DNA from: Cellulomonas sp. KH9
GTDB taxonomy: Bacteria > Actinomycetota > Actinomycetes > Actinomycetales > Cellulomonadaceae
Assembly: GCF_900114185.1 (NCBI RefSeq)
Contig: NZ_FOSE01000004.1
Location: 62,001 to 126,000, forward strand
Length of the DNA: 64,000 bases
Reading direction: 5' to 3'
The position numbers and the translations under genes are program-made. Position 1 is the stretch's first letter; each line of letters starts with the position of its first letter. This document shows positions 1 to 9,158 of the stretch, in pieces. Under the pieces are notes generated by a model. The model had not been told where the DNA came from and made no database searches. It worked only from the letters and a program-made list of their open reading frames with translations.

Positions 1-419
1 CCGCGTTCGTCGTGCTCACGCTGCCCGGCGACGCACGGCCGGCGGGCTGGCTGGTGGCGGTCGGCGCGCTGCTGGGCATCGGTGCGCACCTGGCCAACGT
101 CCTGCCGGACCTGGACGACGACGCCGCCACCGGGGTGAGCGGGCTGCCGCACCGGATGGGGCGCCGCGCGACCGCCGTCCTGGCACCGGCGACCCTCGCG
201 GTGGCCGTCGGTGTGGCGGTCGTCGGTCCGCCCGGGCCACCCCGCGGCGCGACCGTCGTCGTGGGCGTGCTCGCGGTGGCGGTGGCGTGCGTGGCGGGCG
301 TGGTCGCCGTGGTGCGGCCGCGCAGCCGCGCGCCGTTCCCGCTCGTCATGCTCGTCGCCGCGCTGTGCGTGGGCGCGCTCGTCACCACCGGGCTCGAGGG
401 GGCGGTGGTCCACCCCTGA
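1..419 (+). CDS. UbiA-superfamily prenyltransferase, C-terminal part (5' end outside window)
   Basis: The frame is open from the first base to the TGA at 417-419, so this is the tail of a gene that begins upstream. The visible 138 residues are hydrophobic, with about three membrane segments. Near the start they carry HLANVLPDLDDDAATG, the second Asp-rich loop typical of UbiA prenyltransferases, followed by GLPHRMG. Such enzymes move a prenyl group onto an acceptor within the membrane. The acceptor (quinone, heme or other) cannot be told from this fragment. A GTG at 12-14 could be taken as a start, but the open frame and the position of the motif argue for truncation by the window edge. Confidence 0.75.
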   Translation, partial: AFVVLTLPGDARPAGWLVAVGALLGIGAHLANVLPDLDDDAATGVSGLPHRMGRRATAVLAPATLAVAVGVAVVGPPGPPRGATVVVGVLAVAVACVAGVVAVVRPRSRAPFPLVMLVAALCVGALVTTGLEGAVVHP

Positions 420-477
420 TCGGGTGGCGCCGTCGCCCGGCCGGGTGACGGGTCCGTCGGCCGCGGGGGTCGGCGTG

Positions 478-483
478 TAGCGT
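478..483 (+). promoter_or_regulatory. -10-like hexamer TAGCGT of the lipoprotein/OmpA operon
   Basis: TAGCGT lies about 31 bases before the GTG at 515. An AG-rich ribosome site (GAAAGG, 502-507) sits between them, so this transcript would have a short 5' leader. Confidence 0.4.
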
Positions 484-514
484 GACCGCCGCGATCCCGG
501 CGAAAGGTGCGTGC

Positions 515-1003
515 GTGAGGCGGAGTGTCGTGCGGGGCGCGGGGCTGGGTGCCCTGCTGCTGCTCGCCGGGTGCACGGGCGGTACCCCCGCGGACGTGGG
601 GGACCCCGTCGTGGAGTTCACGGCGCCCCAGGGTCGCCGGTACGACGGCGAGGTGCGTGTCGCCGTGCACCCGCTGCACGTCGAGGGCGACGCGATGGAG
701 CTGCGGCTGACGCTGACGCCGCTCGGCGGCGACGAGGCGCTCGACCACCGGCCGATCCGCGTCGACCAGCTGCTCGACCGCACCCCGGTCCTGAGCGACG
801 TCCGCACGCTCACGACGTACGACGTGCTCGGGGCGCCGTCCGAGCCGCGGCACACCGCGATCCTGGATGCGGAGACGGTCGTGGGCGAGCCGGTCGTCTA
901 CCAGGCGTGGTTCGCCGCGCCCGGCGACCAGGTGCAGACCCTGGACCTCGTCGTCGACCCGTCCTGGGGGTCGGTCGCGCGCGTGCCGGTGGTGCGACGG
1001 TGA
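515..1003 (+). CDS. secreted lipoprotein, paralogue of the gene at 2100
   Basis: The GTG at 515 is chosen because GAAAGG lies 7 bases upstream and it gives a clean lipoprotein signal: basic start, hydrophobic run and lipobox LLAGC with Cys20. The mature part (about 140 residues) is soluble and beta-rich, with segments MELRLTLTPLGG and VVYQAWFAAP that recur in the protein at 2100-2621 (MELRVAFTPLGG, VLYQAWYTAP). No known enzyme motif is visible. The stop overlaps the GTG of the OmpA-domain gene by three bases, so the genes are translationally coupled. It is probably anchored on the outer face of the membrane and works with the OmpA-domain protein. Function unknown. Confidence 0.8.
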   Translation: MRRSVVRGAGLGALLLLAGCTGGTPADVGDPVVEFTAPQGRRYDGEVRVAVHPLHVEGDAMELRLTLTPLGGDEALDHRPIRVDQLLDRTPVLSDVRTLTTYDVLGAPSEPRHTAILDAETVVGEPVVYQAWFAAPGDQVQTLDLVVDPSWGSVARVPVVRR

Positions 1004-2103
1004 GGCGCCGGCACCTGGTCGCGGCCCCGCTGTGCCTGCTGCTGGTCGCGGCAGCGCCGACACCGCCGGGGCCCATGAGCCTCGGTGAGCTGCCCGCCGT
1101 CACGGCGAAGGTGCGCGAGAAGTCCGTGCGGGTCGGCGACCCGGAGAGGTTCCGCTTCTCCGCGGACGACTACAGCGGTCTCTCCCTGCGCGTCACCCCT
1201 CTGGCGACGCGGGACGAGGAGGACGGGGAGACGGTCGTGGCGCTCGCGGCCGACCTGCTGTTCGCCGGCGACGACGCGTCGCTCTCCGACGCCGCGCGGG
1301 CGGAGATCGGCCGCCTGGTGTCCGACGTCCCTGACGGCGCCGAGGTCGCCGTCGAGGGGCACACCGACTCCGTCGGCACGCCGGAGCGCAACCAGGCGCT
1401 GTCGGAGAGCCGTGCCGCGGCCGTCGCCGACGCCGTGCGCTCCGTGCGCCCCGACCTCGCCCTGACGGTCGTCGGGTACGGCGAGGCGCGCCCCGCGGTC
1501 GAGGAGCTCGGCGACGACGCCCCCGAGCAGCGCGCGACCAACCGGCGCGTCGAGCTGCGGTACCGGTCCGTCGCCGGTGCCACGCCGACGCCCACGCCCG
1601 AGCCGGTGCGCGCGCCGCCGCCGCGCCCGGCGACGTCGGCCCACGTCCTGCCGCTGCCGACGGACGCCGTCACGAGCGACGAGGTCCGCTTCCCGGCCGT
1701 CACGGTCGCAGGTGCCGAGGTCGTGGTCGGCGTCGAGGAGCTGGTCGTGCGCGGTGCCGTCACGCAGCTGTCGCTCATCGTCCGGCTCGAGGGCGCCGAA
1801 CGCCCCGCCGCGGACCTGCCCGACCTGCACGAGGCCCTCGACGAGGGCTCGGGGAGCGCCGCTGTCGCGTGGGACCCCGTCCTGGTCGACCGCGAGGGGC
1901 TGCTGCGGTACGGCGAGGTCCGCGTCCGGCGGCTCGCGGACGCGTGGGCGGGGGAGGGGCAGCAGGTGGGGACGCGGTTGTCCGCCCCGCGGCGGTTCAC
2001 GATCAGCTACCCGCGGCTGGTGGGCGATCCCTCCGCGGTGGACGTGGTGCTGGGCGACGGGCTGCCCGTCATCACCGGGGTCGACGTGGAGGTGGAGCGA
2101 TGA
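1000..2103 (+). CDS. secreted OmpA-domain protein
   Basis: 367 residues. The GTG at 1000 overlaps the stop of the preceding lipoprotein gene. Residues 1-22 form a signal peptide without a lipobox. An OmpA-like peptidoglycan-binding domain spans roughly residues 75-190 and shows GHTDSVGTPERNQALSESRA and TNRRVELRYR, including the Asp and Arg that bind the peptide stem in OmpA. A Pro/Thr linker follows. The C-terminal 150 residues have a layout like the flanking lipoproteins: VEELVVRGAVTQLSLIVRL corresponds to their MELRLTLTPL stretch. A wall-binding role is inferred from the OmpA fold. The stop overlaps the next ATG (TGATG-type junction at 2100-2103). Confidence 0.85.
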   Translation: MRRRHLVAAPLCLLLVAAAPTPPGPMSLGELPAVTAKVREKSVRVGDPERFRFSADDYSGLSLRVTPLATRDEEDGETVVALAADLLFAGDDASLSDAARAEIGRLVSDVPDGAEVAVEGHTDSVGTPERNQALSESRAAAVADAVRSVRPDLALTVVGYGEARPAVEELGDDAPEQRATNRRVELRYRSVAGATPTPTPEPVRAPPPRPATSAHVLPLPTDAVTSDEVRFPAVTVAGAEVVVGVEELVVRGAVTQLSLIVRLEGAERPAADLPDLHEALDEGSGSAAVAWDPVLVDREGLLRYGEVRVRRLADAWAGEGQQVGTRLSAPRRFTISYPRLVGDPSAVDVVLGDGLPVITGVDVEVER

Positions 2104-2621
2104 GGCGCGGCGGCCGGATCGTGCGCCTCGTCGCCGCGGTGGTGCTCGTCGCCGGGTGCACGGGCGCCGAGCGCGACGAGCCGGCCGTCCCGGTGGCGTT
2201 CGACGGTGAGGTCGTCACGGCGGGCGACGGCGGCGGGGTCGCCGAGCTCACGGTGCCGGGGTCGGGCCGCTACCCGGGTCGCACGCGGATCGCGGTGCAG
2301 GCGCTCGTCGTCGACGGACCGGTGATGGAGCTGCGTGTCGCGTTCACGCCGCTCGGCGGCGCGGGCGCCGACCCGGACGAGCGGATCCCGCTGGACGCCA
2401 TGCTCGACCGCGACCCGGTGGTCGGCGACGTCACGTCGCTGGTGCGGTACGAGGTGCTGGACGACTGGCACACGGACGCGGTGCGGGCCGAGACCGTGAA
2501 GGGTCGGCCCGTGCTGTACCAGGCGTGGTACACCGCGCCCGAGGTGCGCGTCGAGGCGCTCGACGTCGTCATGGGGCCCGAGGGCCCGACGTTCCGCGAC
2601 GTGCCCGTCACCTACCGCTGA
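2100..2621 (+). CDS. secreted lipoprotein, paralogue of the gene at 515
   Basis: 173 residues, starting at the ATG that overlaps the OmpA-domain gene stop. The signal is basic then hydrophobic and ends in LVAGC, with Cys20 as the lipid anchor. The mature domain matches the first lipoprotein of the operon along its length: ELRVAFTPLGG, AMLDRDPVVGDV and VLYQAWYTAP have counterparts there. The operon therefore carries two copies of a small extracellular domain on either side of a wall-binding protein, probably from duplication. It ends 7 bases from the convergent AMIN-like gene. No catalytic motif is visible. Confidence 0.8.
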   Translation: MRRGGRIVRLVAAVVLVAGCTGAERDEPAVPVAFDGEVVTAGDGGGVAELTVPGSGRYPGRTRIAVQALVVDGPVMELRVAFTPLGGAGADPDERIPLDAMLDRDPVVGDVTSLVRYEVLDDWHTDAVRAETVKGRPVLYQAWYTAPEVRVEALDVVMGPEGPTFRDVPVTYR

Positions 2622-2628
2622 CGCCGGC

Positions 2629-3270
2629 TCAGTCCTGGACGTCGACGACGACCCGGACGGGGTCCTGCAGGAGCGTGACGCGGACCGGCCGCGGCCCGTC
2701 GTCCACGCCGACGAACGACTGGGTCATGCCCTCGAAGGTCAGCGGGCGCACGACCTGCTCGATGTGGCCGTCGTCGGGGCGCACGTCGCCGGCGTGCTCC
2801 TGCGCGCCGCCGTCGACCGGGTAGGTGGTCCCGATCAGCCGGACCTGCAGGATCCCGTCCCCGTCGACCTGGCGGACCGCGCCGCTCGGGTCCTCGACGG
2901 CCCGGTCGACCCAGCCGACGCGGTAACCGGGCGTGCCCTCGCCGCCCGCCAGCTCGTAGACGACGCGGTCGTACCCGGGGTGCTCGCCGACGCGGACCTG
3001 CGTGACGACGTAGCCGGTGGCGTCCCCCTCGTGCGTGAGCTCGGTGCCCGGGGGTGCGAAGGCCGTCCCGGCGGGATCGGTCGTCGGCGGCGCCACGGTG
3101 GTCGGTACGGGGGTCGACGGGGGCGCCGGCGTGGTGCCGGCGCCGGGTGCGGCGGTCGCGGACGGCGGCGTCGCGGAGGGCCTGGGCGCGACGTCGCGGG
3201 CGCACGCCGTCAGCGTCACGAGCGTCGCGACGACGGTGGCGACGACCAGGCGGCGGTCCGGTGCGACCAT
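2629..3270 (-). CDS. AMIN-like domain lipoprotein
   Basis: 213 residues on the minus strand. The ATG at 3270 has GAGGAG 7 bases upstream. The signal peptide ends in LTAC, with Cys23 as the lipid anchor. A low-complexity Pro/Thr/Ala linker covers residues 24-65. The C-terminal 140 residues form one beta-rich domain with GYDRVVYEL, GYRVGWVD and PVRVVVDVQD, the pattern of the AMIN-like domain seen in many actinobacterial lipoproteins. AMIN domains generally target proteins to the cell envelope; the role here is not known. It is divergent from the ilvB leader region and convergent with the lipoprotein operon. Confidence 0.75.
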   Translation of the reverse strand: MVAPDRRLVVATVVATLVTLTACARDVAPRPSATPPSATAAPGAGTTPAPPSTPVPTTVAPPTTDPAGTAFAPPGTELTHEGDATGYVVTQVRVGEHPGYDRVVYELAGGEGTPGYRVGWVDRAVEDPSGAVRQVDGDGILQVRLIGTTYPVDGGAQEHAGDVRPDDGHIEQVVRPLTFEGMTQSFVGVDDGPRPVRVTLLQDPVRVVVDVQD

Positions 3271-3422
3271 CGGGTGCTCCTCGTCGTGGGGGCCGTGGGC
3301 TGCCCTCACCGTAGGACGGGGCCCTGCCGCGACGCCCAGGAGCAGGTCAGGACACGCCGACGGCCATGACGCGTCCATGAAGCGGACACGTGAACCAGCA
3401 TGTGAGACGCACGGAGAGGGAT

Positions 3423-3451
3423 GTGACACGGGCGGGCGGCGGGCGTATGGT
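3423..3451 (+). promoter_or_regulatory. ilvB leader promoter
   Basis: GTGACA (3423-3428), a 17-base spacer and TATGGT (3446-3451) make a good sigma-A-type promoter. The leader GTG begins 7 bases after the -10, so the mRNA would start at or next to the start codon. Confidence 0.65.
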
Positions 3452-3458
3452 CGCCCGT

Positions 3459-3500
3459 GTGCAGACGATCCTCGTAGTACTTCCTGAGCGCGCCGGCTGA
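3459..3500 (+). CDS. ilvL: branched-chain leader peptide of the ilvB attenuator
   Basis: Reading from the GTG at 3459 gives VQTILVVLPERAG and a TGA at 3498-3500. Five consecutive codons are Ile-Leu-Val-Val-Leu, written ATC CTC GTA GTA CTT. GTA and CTT are rare codons in this GC-rich sequence, which should increase sensitivity to shortage of charged Val and Leu tRNA. An ATG at 3447 is in frame but lies inside the -10 hexamer, so the leaderless GTG is preferred. A terminator follows at 3535-3574. This is the known architecture of branched-chain attenuation: ribosome stalling on the peptide controls termination before ilvB. Too short to be detected by ordinary gene calling. Confidence 0.8.
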   Translation: MQTILVVLPERAG

Positions 3501-3534
3501 CGCCACCCGCACAGGTCGCTCGTCGCGCGCGCTC

Positions 3535-3574
3535 GCCCCTCGTCCATCCCGGTGCCCGGGTCGAGGGGCTTTTT
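3535..3574 (+). terminator. attenuator terminator ahead of ilvB
   Basis: The arms GCCCCTCG (3535-3542) and CGAGGGGC (3562-3569) pair perfectly and are followed by five T. An inner CCCGG/CCGGG pairing can extend the stem. Bases 3486-3493 (GAGCGCGC), inside the leader codons, are exactly complementary to 3527-3534 next to the terminator. They can form a competing structure whose availability depends on ribosome position. Confidence 0.8.
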
Positions 3575-3647
3575 CGTGCCCGGCGTCCGCCCGGCGCAGC
3601 ACCCGCACCGGACGACCCCACCCGCACTCGACCCGCAGGAGACGACG

Positions 3648-5516
3648 ATGGTCCAGGGTCCGCACCCCGCACCCCCGCGCACAGCCGTGCGCCCCGTGCG
3701 CCCCGCCACCGAGGCCGCGCCCCGCGCCGCCGAGGCGGCGGCCGCCGCACCCCGGCAGGTCGGGCCCGAGCGGGTCACGGGGGCGCAGTCGATCGTCCGC
3801 TCGCTGGAGGAGGCGGGGGCCGAGGTCGTCTTCGGCATCCCCGGTGGCGCGATCCTGCCGACGTACGACCCGCTCATGGACTCGAGCCGCGTCCGGCACA
3901 TCCTCGTGCGCCACGAGCAGGGCGGCGGGCACGCCGCGGCCGGCTACGCCTACGCGAGCGGCAAGGTCGGCGTGACCATGGCGACGTCGGGACCGGGGGC
4001 GACCAACCTGGTCACCGCCATCGCGGACGCCAACATGGACTCCGTGCCGATGGTCGCGATCACCGGTCAGGTCGGCGCCTCGATGATCGGCACGGACGCG
4101 TTCCAGGAGGCCGACATCGTCGGCATCACGCTGCCGATCACCAAGCACAACTACCTCGTCACCGACCCGGACGACATCCCGCGCACGATCGCCGAGGCCT
4201 TCCACATCGCCTCGACCGGCCGTCCGGGCCCCGTGCTGGTCGACATCGCCAAGTCCGCGATGCAGGCGACGACGACCTTCTCGTGGCCGCAGGACATCTC
4301 GCTGCCCGGGTACCACCCGGTCACCAAGCCGCACGTCAAGCAGATCCGTGAGGCGGCCCGGCTGCTCGCGACGTCGCGCCGGCCCGTGCTGTACGTCGGC
4401 GGCGGCGTCATCCGCGCGGGCGCGTCCGACCTGCTGCGGCGCCTGACCGACCTGTCCGGCGCCCCCGTCGTCACCACGCTCATGGCGCGTGGCGCGCTGC
4501 CCGACTCCCATCCGCAGCACCTGGGCATGCCCGGGATGCACGGCACCGTCGCGGCCGTCGCGGCACTGCAGAAGGCCGACCTCGTGGTGGCCCTCGGCGC
4601 CCGCTTCGACGACCGGGTCACCGGTCTGCTGTCGTCGTTCGCGCCGAACGCCACGGTCGTCCACGCGGACATCGACCCGGCCGAGATCGGCAAGAACAAG
4701 CGAGCCGACGTGCCGATCGTCGGTGACCTGCGCGAGGTGATCGCCGACCTGCTGCCCGAGCTCGAGCGCGAGCAGGCCCAGCACGGACGCCCCGACCTCG
4801 AGGCGTGGTGGCAGCAGCTCGACGCGTGGCGGGAGACCTTCCCGCTCGGGTTCGACGAGCCGTCGGACGGCCACCTGGCCCCGCAGCACGTCATCTCGCG
4901 GATCGGCGAGATCTCGGGCCCCGAGTCGATCTACGTCGCGGGCGTCGGTCAGCACCAGATGTGGGCGGCGCAGTTCATCAAGTACGAGCGGCCGGGCGCC
5001 TGGGTGAACTCCGGCGGGCTGGGCACGATGGGCTTCTCGGTGCCGGCGGCCATGGGGGCGAAGGTGGGCGACCCGTCGCGCACCGTCTGGGCCATCGACG
5101 GCGACGGCTGCTTCCAGATGACCAACCAGGAGCTGGCCACCTGCACGATCAACGAGATCCCGATCAAGGTCGCGGTGATCAACAACAGCTCGCTGGGCAT
5201 GGTCCGCCAGTGGCAGACGCTGTTCTACGAGTCGCGCTACTCCAACACCGACCTGCACACGGGCCACGGCACGGTGCGCGTCCCGGACTTCGTCAAGCTC
5301 GCGGACGCCTACGGGGCCGTGGGGCTGCGGTGCGAGACGAGGGCGGACGTGGACGCCACCATCCAGCGCGCCATGGAGATCGACGACCGTCCCGTGGTCG
5401 TGGACTTCACGGTGTCGCGCGACGCGATGGTGTGGCCGATGGTGGCCGCCGGTGTCAGCAACGACGCCATCCAGTACGCGCGGGGCATCAGCCCCGCGTG
5501 GGACCGCGAGGACTGA
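3648..5516 (+). CDS. ilvB: acetolactate synthase large (catalytic) subunit
   Basis: 622 residues. The ATG at 3648 has AGGAG 6-7 bases upstream. The first 40 residues are an Ala/Pro-rich extension not needed by the family. The thiamine-diphosphate (TPP) fold follows, with the catalytic Glu90 in [14 protein letters not shown], the FAD-binding middle domain and the TPP/Mg motif [15 protein letters not shown] near residue 484, ending in [12 protein letters not shown]. It condenses two pyruvates to acetolactate, or pyruvate with 2-oxobutyrate to acetohydroxybutyrate, at the head of valine/leucine and isoleucine synthesis. It lies downstream of the leader-peptide attenuator and 16 bases before ilvN. 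Confidence 0.97.
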   Translation: MVQGPHPAPPRTAVRPVRPATEAAPRAAEAAAAAPRQVGPERVTGAQSIVRSLEEAGAEVVFGIPGGAILPTYDPLMDSSRVRHILVRHEQGGGHAAAGYAYASGKVGVTMATSGPGATNLVTAIADANMDSVPMVAITGQVGASMIGTDAFQEADIVGITLPITKHNYLVTDPDDIPRTIAEAFHIASTGRPGPVLVDIAKSAMQATTTFSWPQDISLPGYHPVTKPHVKQIREAARLLATSRRPVLYVGGGVIRAGASDLLRRLTDLSGAPVVTTLMARGALPDSHPQHLGMPGMHGTVAAVAALQKADLVVALGARFDDRVTGLLSSFAPNATVVHADIDPAEIGKNKRADVPIVGDLREVIADLLPELEREQAQHGRPDLEAWWQQLDAWRETFPLGFDEPSDGHLAPQHVISRIGEISGPESIYVAGVGQHQMWAAQFIKYERPGAWVNSGGLGTMGFSVPAAMGAKVGDPSRTVWAIDGDGCFQMTNQELATCTINEIPIKVAVINNSSLGMVRQWQTLFYESRYSNTDLHTGHGTVRVPDFVKLADAYGAVGLRCETRADVDATIQRAMEIDDRPVVVDFTVSRDAMVWPMVAAGVSNDAIQYARGISPAWDRED

Positions 5517-5532
5517 GGAAGGTAGAAGAGCG

Positions 5533-6057
5533 ATGACCCGCCACACCCTGTCCGTCCTCGTCGAGAACAAGCCCGGCGTGCTCACGCGCGTCGCCGGCCT
5601 GTTCGCCCGGCGCTCGTTCAACATCCACTCGCTCGCCGTGGGCCCCACCGAGCACACGGAGATCAGCCGCATCACGGTCGTCGTCGACGTCGACGCGCTC
5701 CCGCTGGAGCAGGTGACCAAGCAGCTCAACAAGCTGGTCAACGTCATCAAGATCGTCGAGCTCGAGGACGCCGCGTCCGTCCAGCGCGAGCTGCTGCTCG
5801 TCAAGGTCAAGGCCGACGTCACCCAGCGCACCGGCGTCCTCGAGGTCGTCCAGCTGTTCCGTGCCCACGTCGTCGACGTGGTGCCGGACACGGTCGTCAT
5901 CGAGGCGACCGGCGGCCCGGGCAAGCTCGACGCGCTGCTCGCCGCCCTGGAGCCGTTCGGCATCCGTGAGATCGTGCAGTCCGGCACCGTGGCCATCGGT
6001 CGCGGCTCCCGCTCGATCACGGACCGCGCGCTCGAGCGCGTGAGCCGCTCGGCCTGA
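5533..6057 (+). CDS. ilvN: acetolactate synthase small (regulatory) subunit
   Basis: 174 residues, the usual length of the actinobacterial subunit. The N-terminal ACT domain (residues about 4-75) starts HTLSVLVENKPGVLTRVAGLF and contains RRSFNIHSLAVGPTE, the valine-binding surface in characterised homologues. A second ACT-like domain covers about residues 80-160. It binds IlvB, raises its activity and confers feedback inhibition by valine. The ATG at 5533 follows the ilvB stop by 16 bases with a weak AG-rich site (GGAAGG/GAAGAG), so it is expected in the same transcript as ilvB and ilvC. Confidence 0.96.
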   Translation: MTRHTLSVLVENKPGVLTRVAGLFARRSFNIHSLAVGPTEHTEISRITVVVDVDALPLEQVTKQLNKLVNVIKIVELEDAASVQRELLLVKVKADVTQRTGVLEVVQLFRAHVVDVVPDTVVIEATGGPGKLDALLAALEPFGIREIVQSGTVAIGRGSRSITDRALERVSRSA

Positions 6058-7146
<1,089 letters not shown>

Positions 7147-7163
7147 CTCCTCGACACGGTCGT

Positions 7164-7200
7164 GAGAGGTCGATCCAGCCCCGTGCTGGATCGACCTCTC
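7164..7200 (+). terminator. long perfect hairpin after ilvC
   Basis: Bases 7164-7179 (GAGAGGTCGATCCAGC) pair without mismatch with 7185-7200 around a 5-base loop. There is no T-run, but the location 17 bases after the stop supports a terminator. The stretch from here to 7370 holds no gene I can support. Confidence 0.7.
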
Positions 7201-7370
7201 GCGTTCCGGGGGTCGACGGGCCGCTCGGCTGCGTGGCGCTCACCGTGGCGTGCGGGCCGATCGGGCCGGCGCCGGGGCGGTGTCCCGTCGTGTGGGTGCG
7301 GCGGGACGGGACATGGGGGAGGATCGCCGCGCGGGTGCGGTGAGCGACGCCCGACGACGAGAGGTGGACG

Positions 7371-7922
7371 ATGACCGAGCAGCAGCCCACGGCGCGTGCC
7401 GAGGCCGGCACGCAGGACACGCGGATCACGGACTTCTGGGACGCGGCGCGCGGCCACCTCGGCTGGGGCAAGCTCGACGCGGTCATGGGGGAGTCGGTGG
7501 ACGGCGCCGTCGCACCGCCGGCGTGGTCGTTCGGCGACGACGCCCGCCTCGCGGACGAGCTGCTGGCACAGGTGCTCGACGGCCGCAAGACGGCCACGTC
7601 CACCGCGATGGCGGAGCTGACCGCGTCCGGTGAGCCCCTGCCGCGCGTCGGCGACGTGTCGATCGTGCTCGACTCCGCGGGTGACCCGCGTGCGCTGCTG
7701 CGGACGACGGACGTCGAGGTCGTGCCCTTCGACCAGGTGAGCGCCGAGCACGCCGCGGCCGAGGGTGAGGATGACCTGTCGCTGGAGTCGTGGCGGCGGG
7801 AGCACGAGGTCTACTGGCGTCGCGTGCTGGGCGACGCAGGGTTCTCCCCGGCGATGGACGTGGTGACCGAGCGGTTCGAGCTCGTCTACCCTCGGACCGG
7901 ACCCACGCCGCCGGTCGACTGA
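7371..7922 (+). CDS. ASCH-domain protein
   Basis: 183 residues. The ATG at 7371 has GAGGTGG 4 bases upstream. The central 110 residues show the ASCH beta-barrel pattern: LLAQVLDGRKTATST at the start, then GDVSIVLDSAGDPRALLRTTDVEVVPFDQV and the EGEDDLSLESWRREH end motif. ASCH domains are related to the PUA RNA-binding fold, and some act as RNA-modification or nucleoside-hydrolysing proteins. The substrate of this one is unknown. It lies alone between ilvC and leuB on the same strand and has no obvious link to amino-acid synthesis. Confidence 0.8.
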   Translation: MTEQQPTARAEAGTQDTRITDFWDAARGHLGWGKLDAVMGESVDGAVAPPAWSFGDDARLADELLAQVLDGRKTATSTAMAELTASGEPLPRVGDVSIVLDSAGDPRALLRTTDVEVVPFDQVSAEHAAAEGEDDLSLESWRREHEVYWRRVLGDAGFSPAMDVVTERFELVYPRTGPTPPVD

Positions 7923-7963
7923 TCGCCAGGTGAGACGCGCATCCCGAGGCGTGGACGCGACGC

Positions 7964-7969
7964 TAGGGT
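7964..7969 (+). promoter_or_regulatory. leaderless -10 element of leuB
   Basis: TAGGGT is followed by exactly 6 bases and the leuB ATG. No ribosome site is present, which supports a leaderless mRNA. Confidence 0.6.
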
Positions 7970-7975
7970 GAGCGC

Positions 7976-9040
7976 ATGACCGACACCACCCCGTCCTCCA
8001 CCCTGAACCTGGCCGTCGTGGCCGGCGACGGCATCGGGACGGAGGTGGTCGAGCAGGGCCTGCTCGTGCTGGAGCAGGCGCTGCACGGCACGGGCACCAC
8101 CGTGCGCACCACGGACTTCGACCTCGGGGCGCGCCGCTGGCACGCCACGGGTGAGACGCTGACCGACCAGGACCTCGCCGCCATCCGCACCCACGACGCG
8201 ATCCTGCTCGGCGCGATCGGCGACCCGAGCGTCCCGTCCGGCGTCCTCGAACGCGGTCTGCTGCTCACGCTGCGCTTCGCGCTCGACCACTACGTGAACC
8301 TGCGTCCGGGCAAGCTGTTCCCCGGTGTGACGAGCCCGCTGGCGAACCCGGGCGACGTCGACTTCGTCGTCGTCCGTGAGGGCACCGAAGGTCCCTACGT
8401 CGGCAACGGCGGCGCCATCCGCGTCGGCACGCCGCACGAGGTGGCGAACGAGGTCAGCGTGAACACCGCGTTCGGTGTGGAGCGGGTGGTGCGCGACGCG
8501 TTCGCGCGTGCCACGGCCCGCCCGCGCAAGAAGCTCACGCTGGTGCACAAGCACAACGTCCTCGTGCACGCGGGGCACCTGTGGCGGCGCACGGTCGAGG
8601 CGGTCAACGCCGAGTTCCCCGACGTCACCGTCGACTACCTGCACGTCGACGCCGCGACGATCTTCCTGGTGACGGACCCCGCGCGGTTCGACGTCATCGT
8701 CACTGACAACCTCTTCGGCGACATCCTCACGGACCTCGCCGCGGCGATCACCGGCGGCATCGGCCTGGCCGCCTCGGCCAACATCAACCCCGACCGCACG
8801 GCGCCGAGCATGTTCGAGCCCGTCCACGGCTCCGCACCGGACATCGCGGGCCAGGGCAAGGCCGACCCCACGGCCACGGTGCTGTCGGTCGCGATGCTGC
8901 TGGACCACGTCGGGCAGGCCGACGCCGCCCGGCGGGTCGAGGCCGCGGTGGCCGCCGACCTCGCCGAGCGCGGCGCGAGCGAGCGAGTACGGTCGACGGC
9001 CGAGGTGGGCAAGGACCTCGCCGCCCGCGTCGCCGGCTGA
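7976..9040 (+). CDS. leuB: 3-isopropylmalate dehydrogenase
   Basis: 354 residues, the usual length. The N terminus has [13 protein letters not shown]. The catalytic and metal site includes [12 protein letters not shown], the Lys-rich KHNVLVHAG segment and [19 protein letters not shown]. The NAD motif [17 protein letters not shown] lies near the end and marks this family. It oxidises 3-isopropylmalate to the 2-oxo acid of leucine synthesis. Enzymes of this type can also oxidise 3-methylmalate, so with CimA from 11336 it could serve the citramalate route to isoleucine (inference). The start is set by TAGGGT 6 bases upstream. Confidence 0.93.
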   Translation: MTDTTPSSTLNLAVVAGDGIGTEVVEQGLLVLEQALHGTGTTVRTTDFDLGARRWHATGETLTDQDLAAIRTHDAILLGAIGDPSVPSGVLERGLLLTLRFALDHYVNLRPGKLFPGVTSPLANPGDVDFVVVREGTEGPYVGNGGAIRVGTPHEVANEVSVNTAFGVERVVRDAFARATARPRKKLTLVHKHNVLVHAGHLWRRTVEAVNAEFPDVTVDYLHVDAATIFLVTDPARFDVIVTDNLFGDILTDLAAAITGGIGLAASANINPDRTAPSMFEPVHGSAPDIAGQGKADPTATVLSVAMLLDHVGQADAARRVEAAVAADLAERGASERVRSTAEVGKDLAARVAG

Positions 9041-9045
9041 CGCCC

Positions 9046-9086
9046 TGCGGGGCCCGGGCCGGCCGGCGCGTCCGGCGGTCCGCAGG
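9046..9086 (+). terminator. possible hairpin after leuB
   Basis: CTGCGG and CCGCAG arms enclose a very GC-rich interior just downstream of the leuB stop. There is no T-run, so support is weak. Confidence 0.3.
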
Positions 9087-9123
9087 CGGCGCCTGCACCT
9101 GTCCTCCCGGCCGTCCGCACCGG

Positions 9124-9129
9124 TACCGT
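9124..9129 (+). promoter_or_regulatory. -10-like TACCGT of ilvE
   Basis: TACCGT lies 29 bases before the ATG at 9159. GAAAGG (9146-9151) serves as ribosome site, so ilvE would have a short leader unlike most neighbours. Confidence 0.45.
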
Positions 9130-9158
9130 CGACGTCGACCCTGGTGAAAGGCCCCCTG

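Noticed and set aside
12..419. The first frame as a complete small gene starting at GTG 12
   Set aside because: The frame is open to base 1 and the conserved UbiA loop lies right at the start, so it is a truncated larger gene.
3447..3500. ATG at 3447 as start of the ilvB leader peptide
   Set aside because: The ATG lies inside the TATGGT -10 hexamer. The GTG at 3459 is at the expected transcription start.
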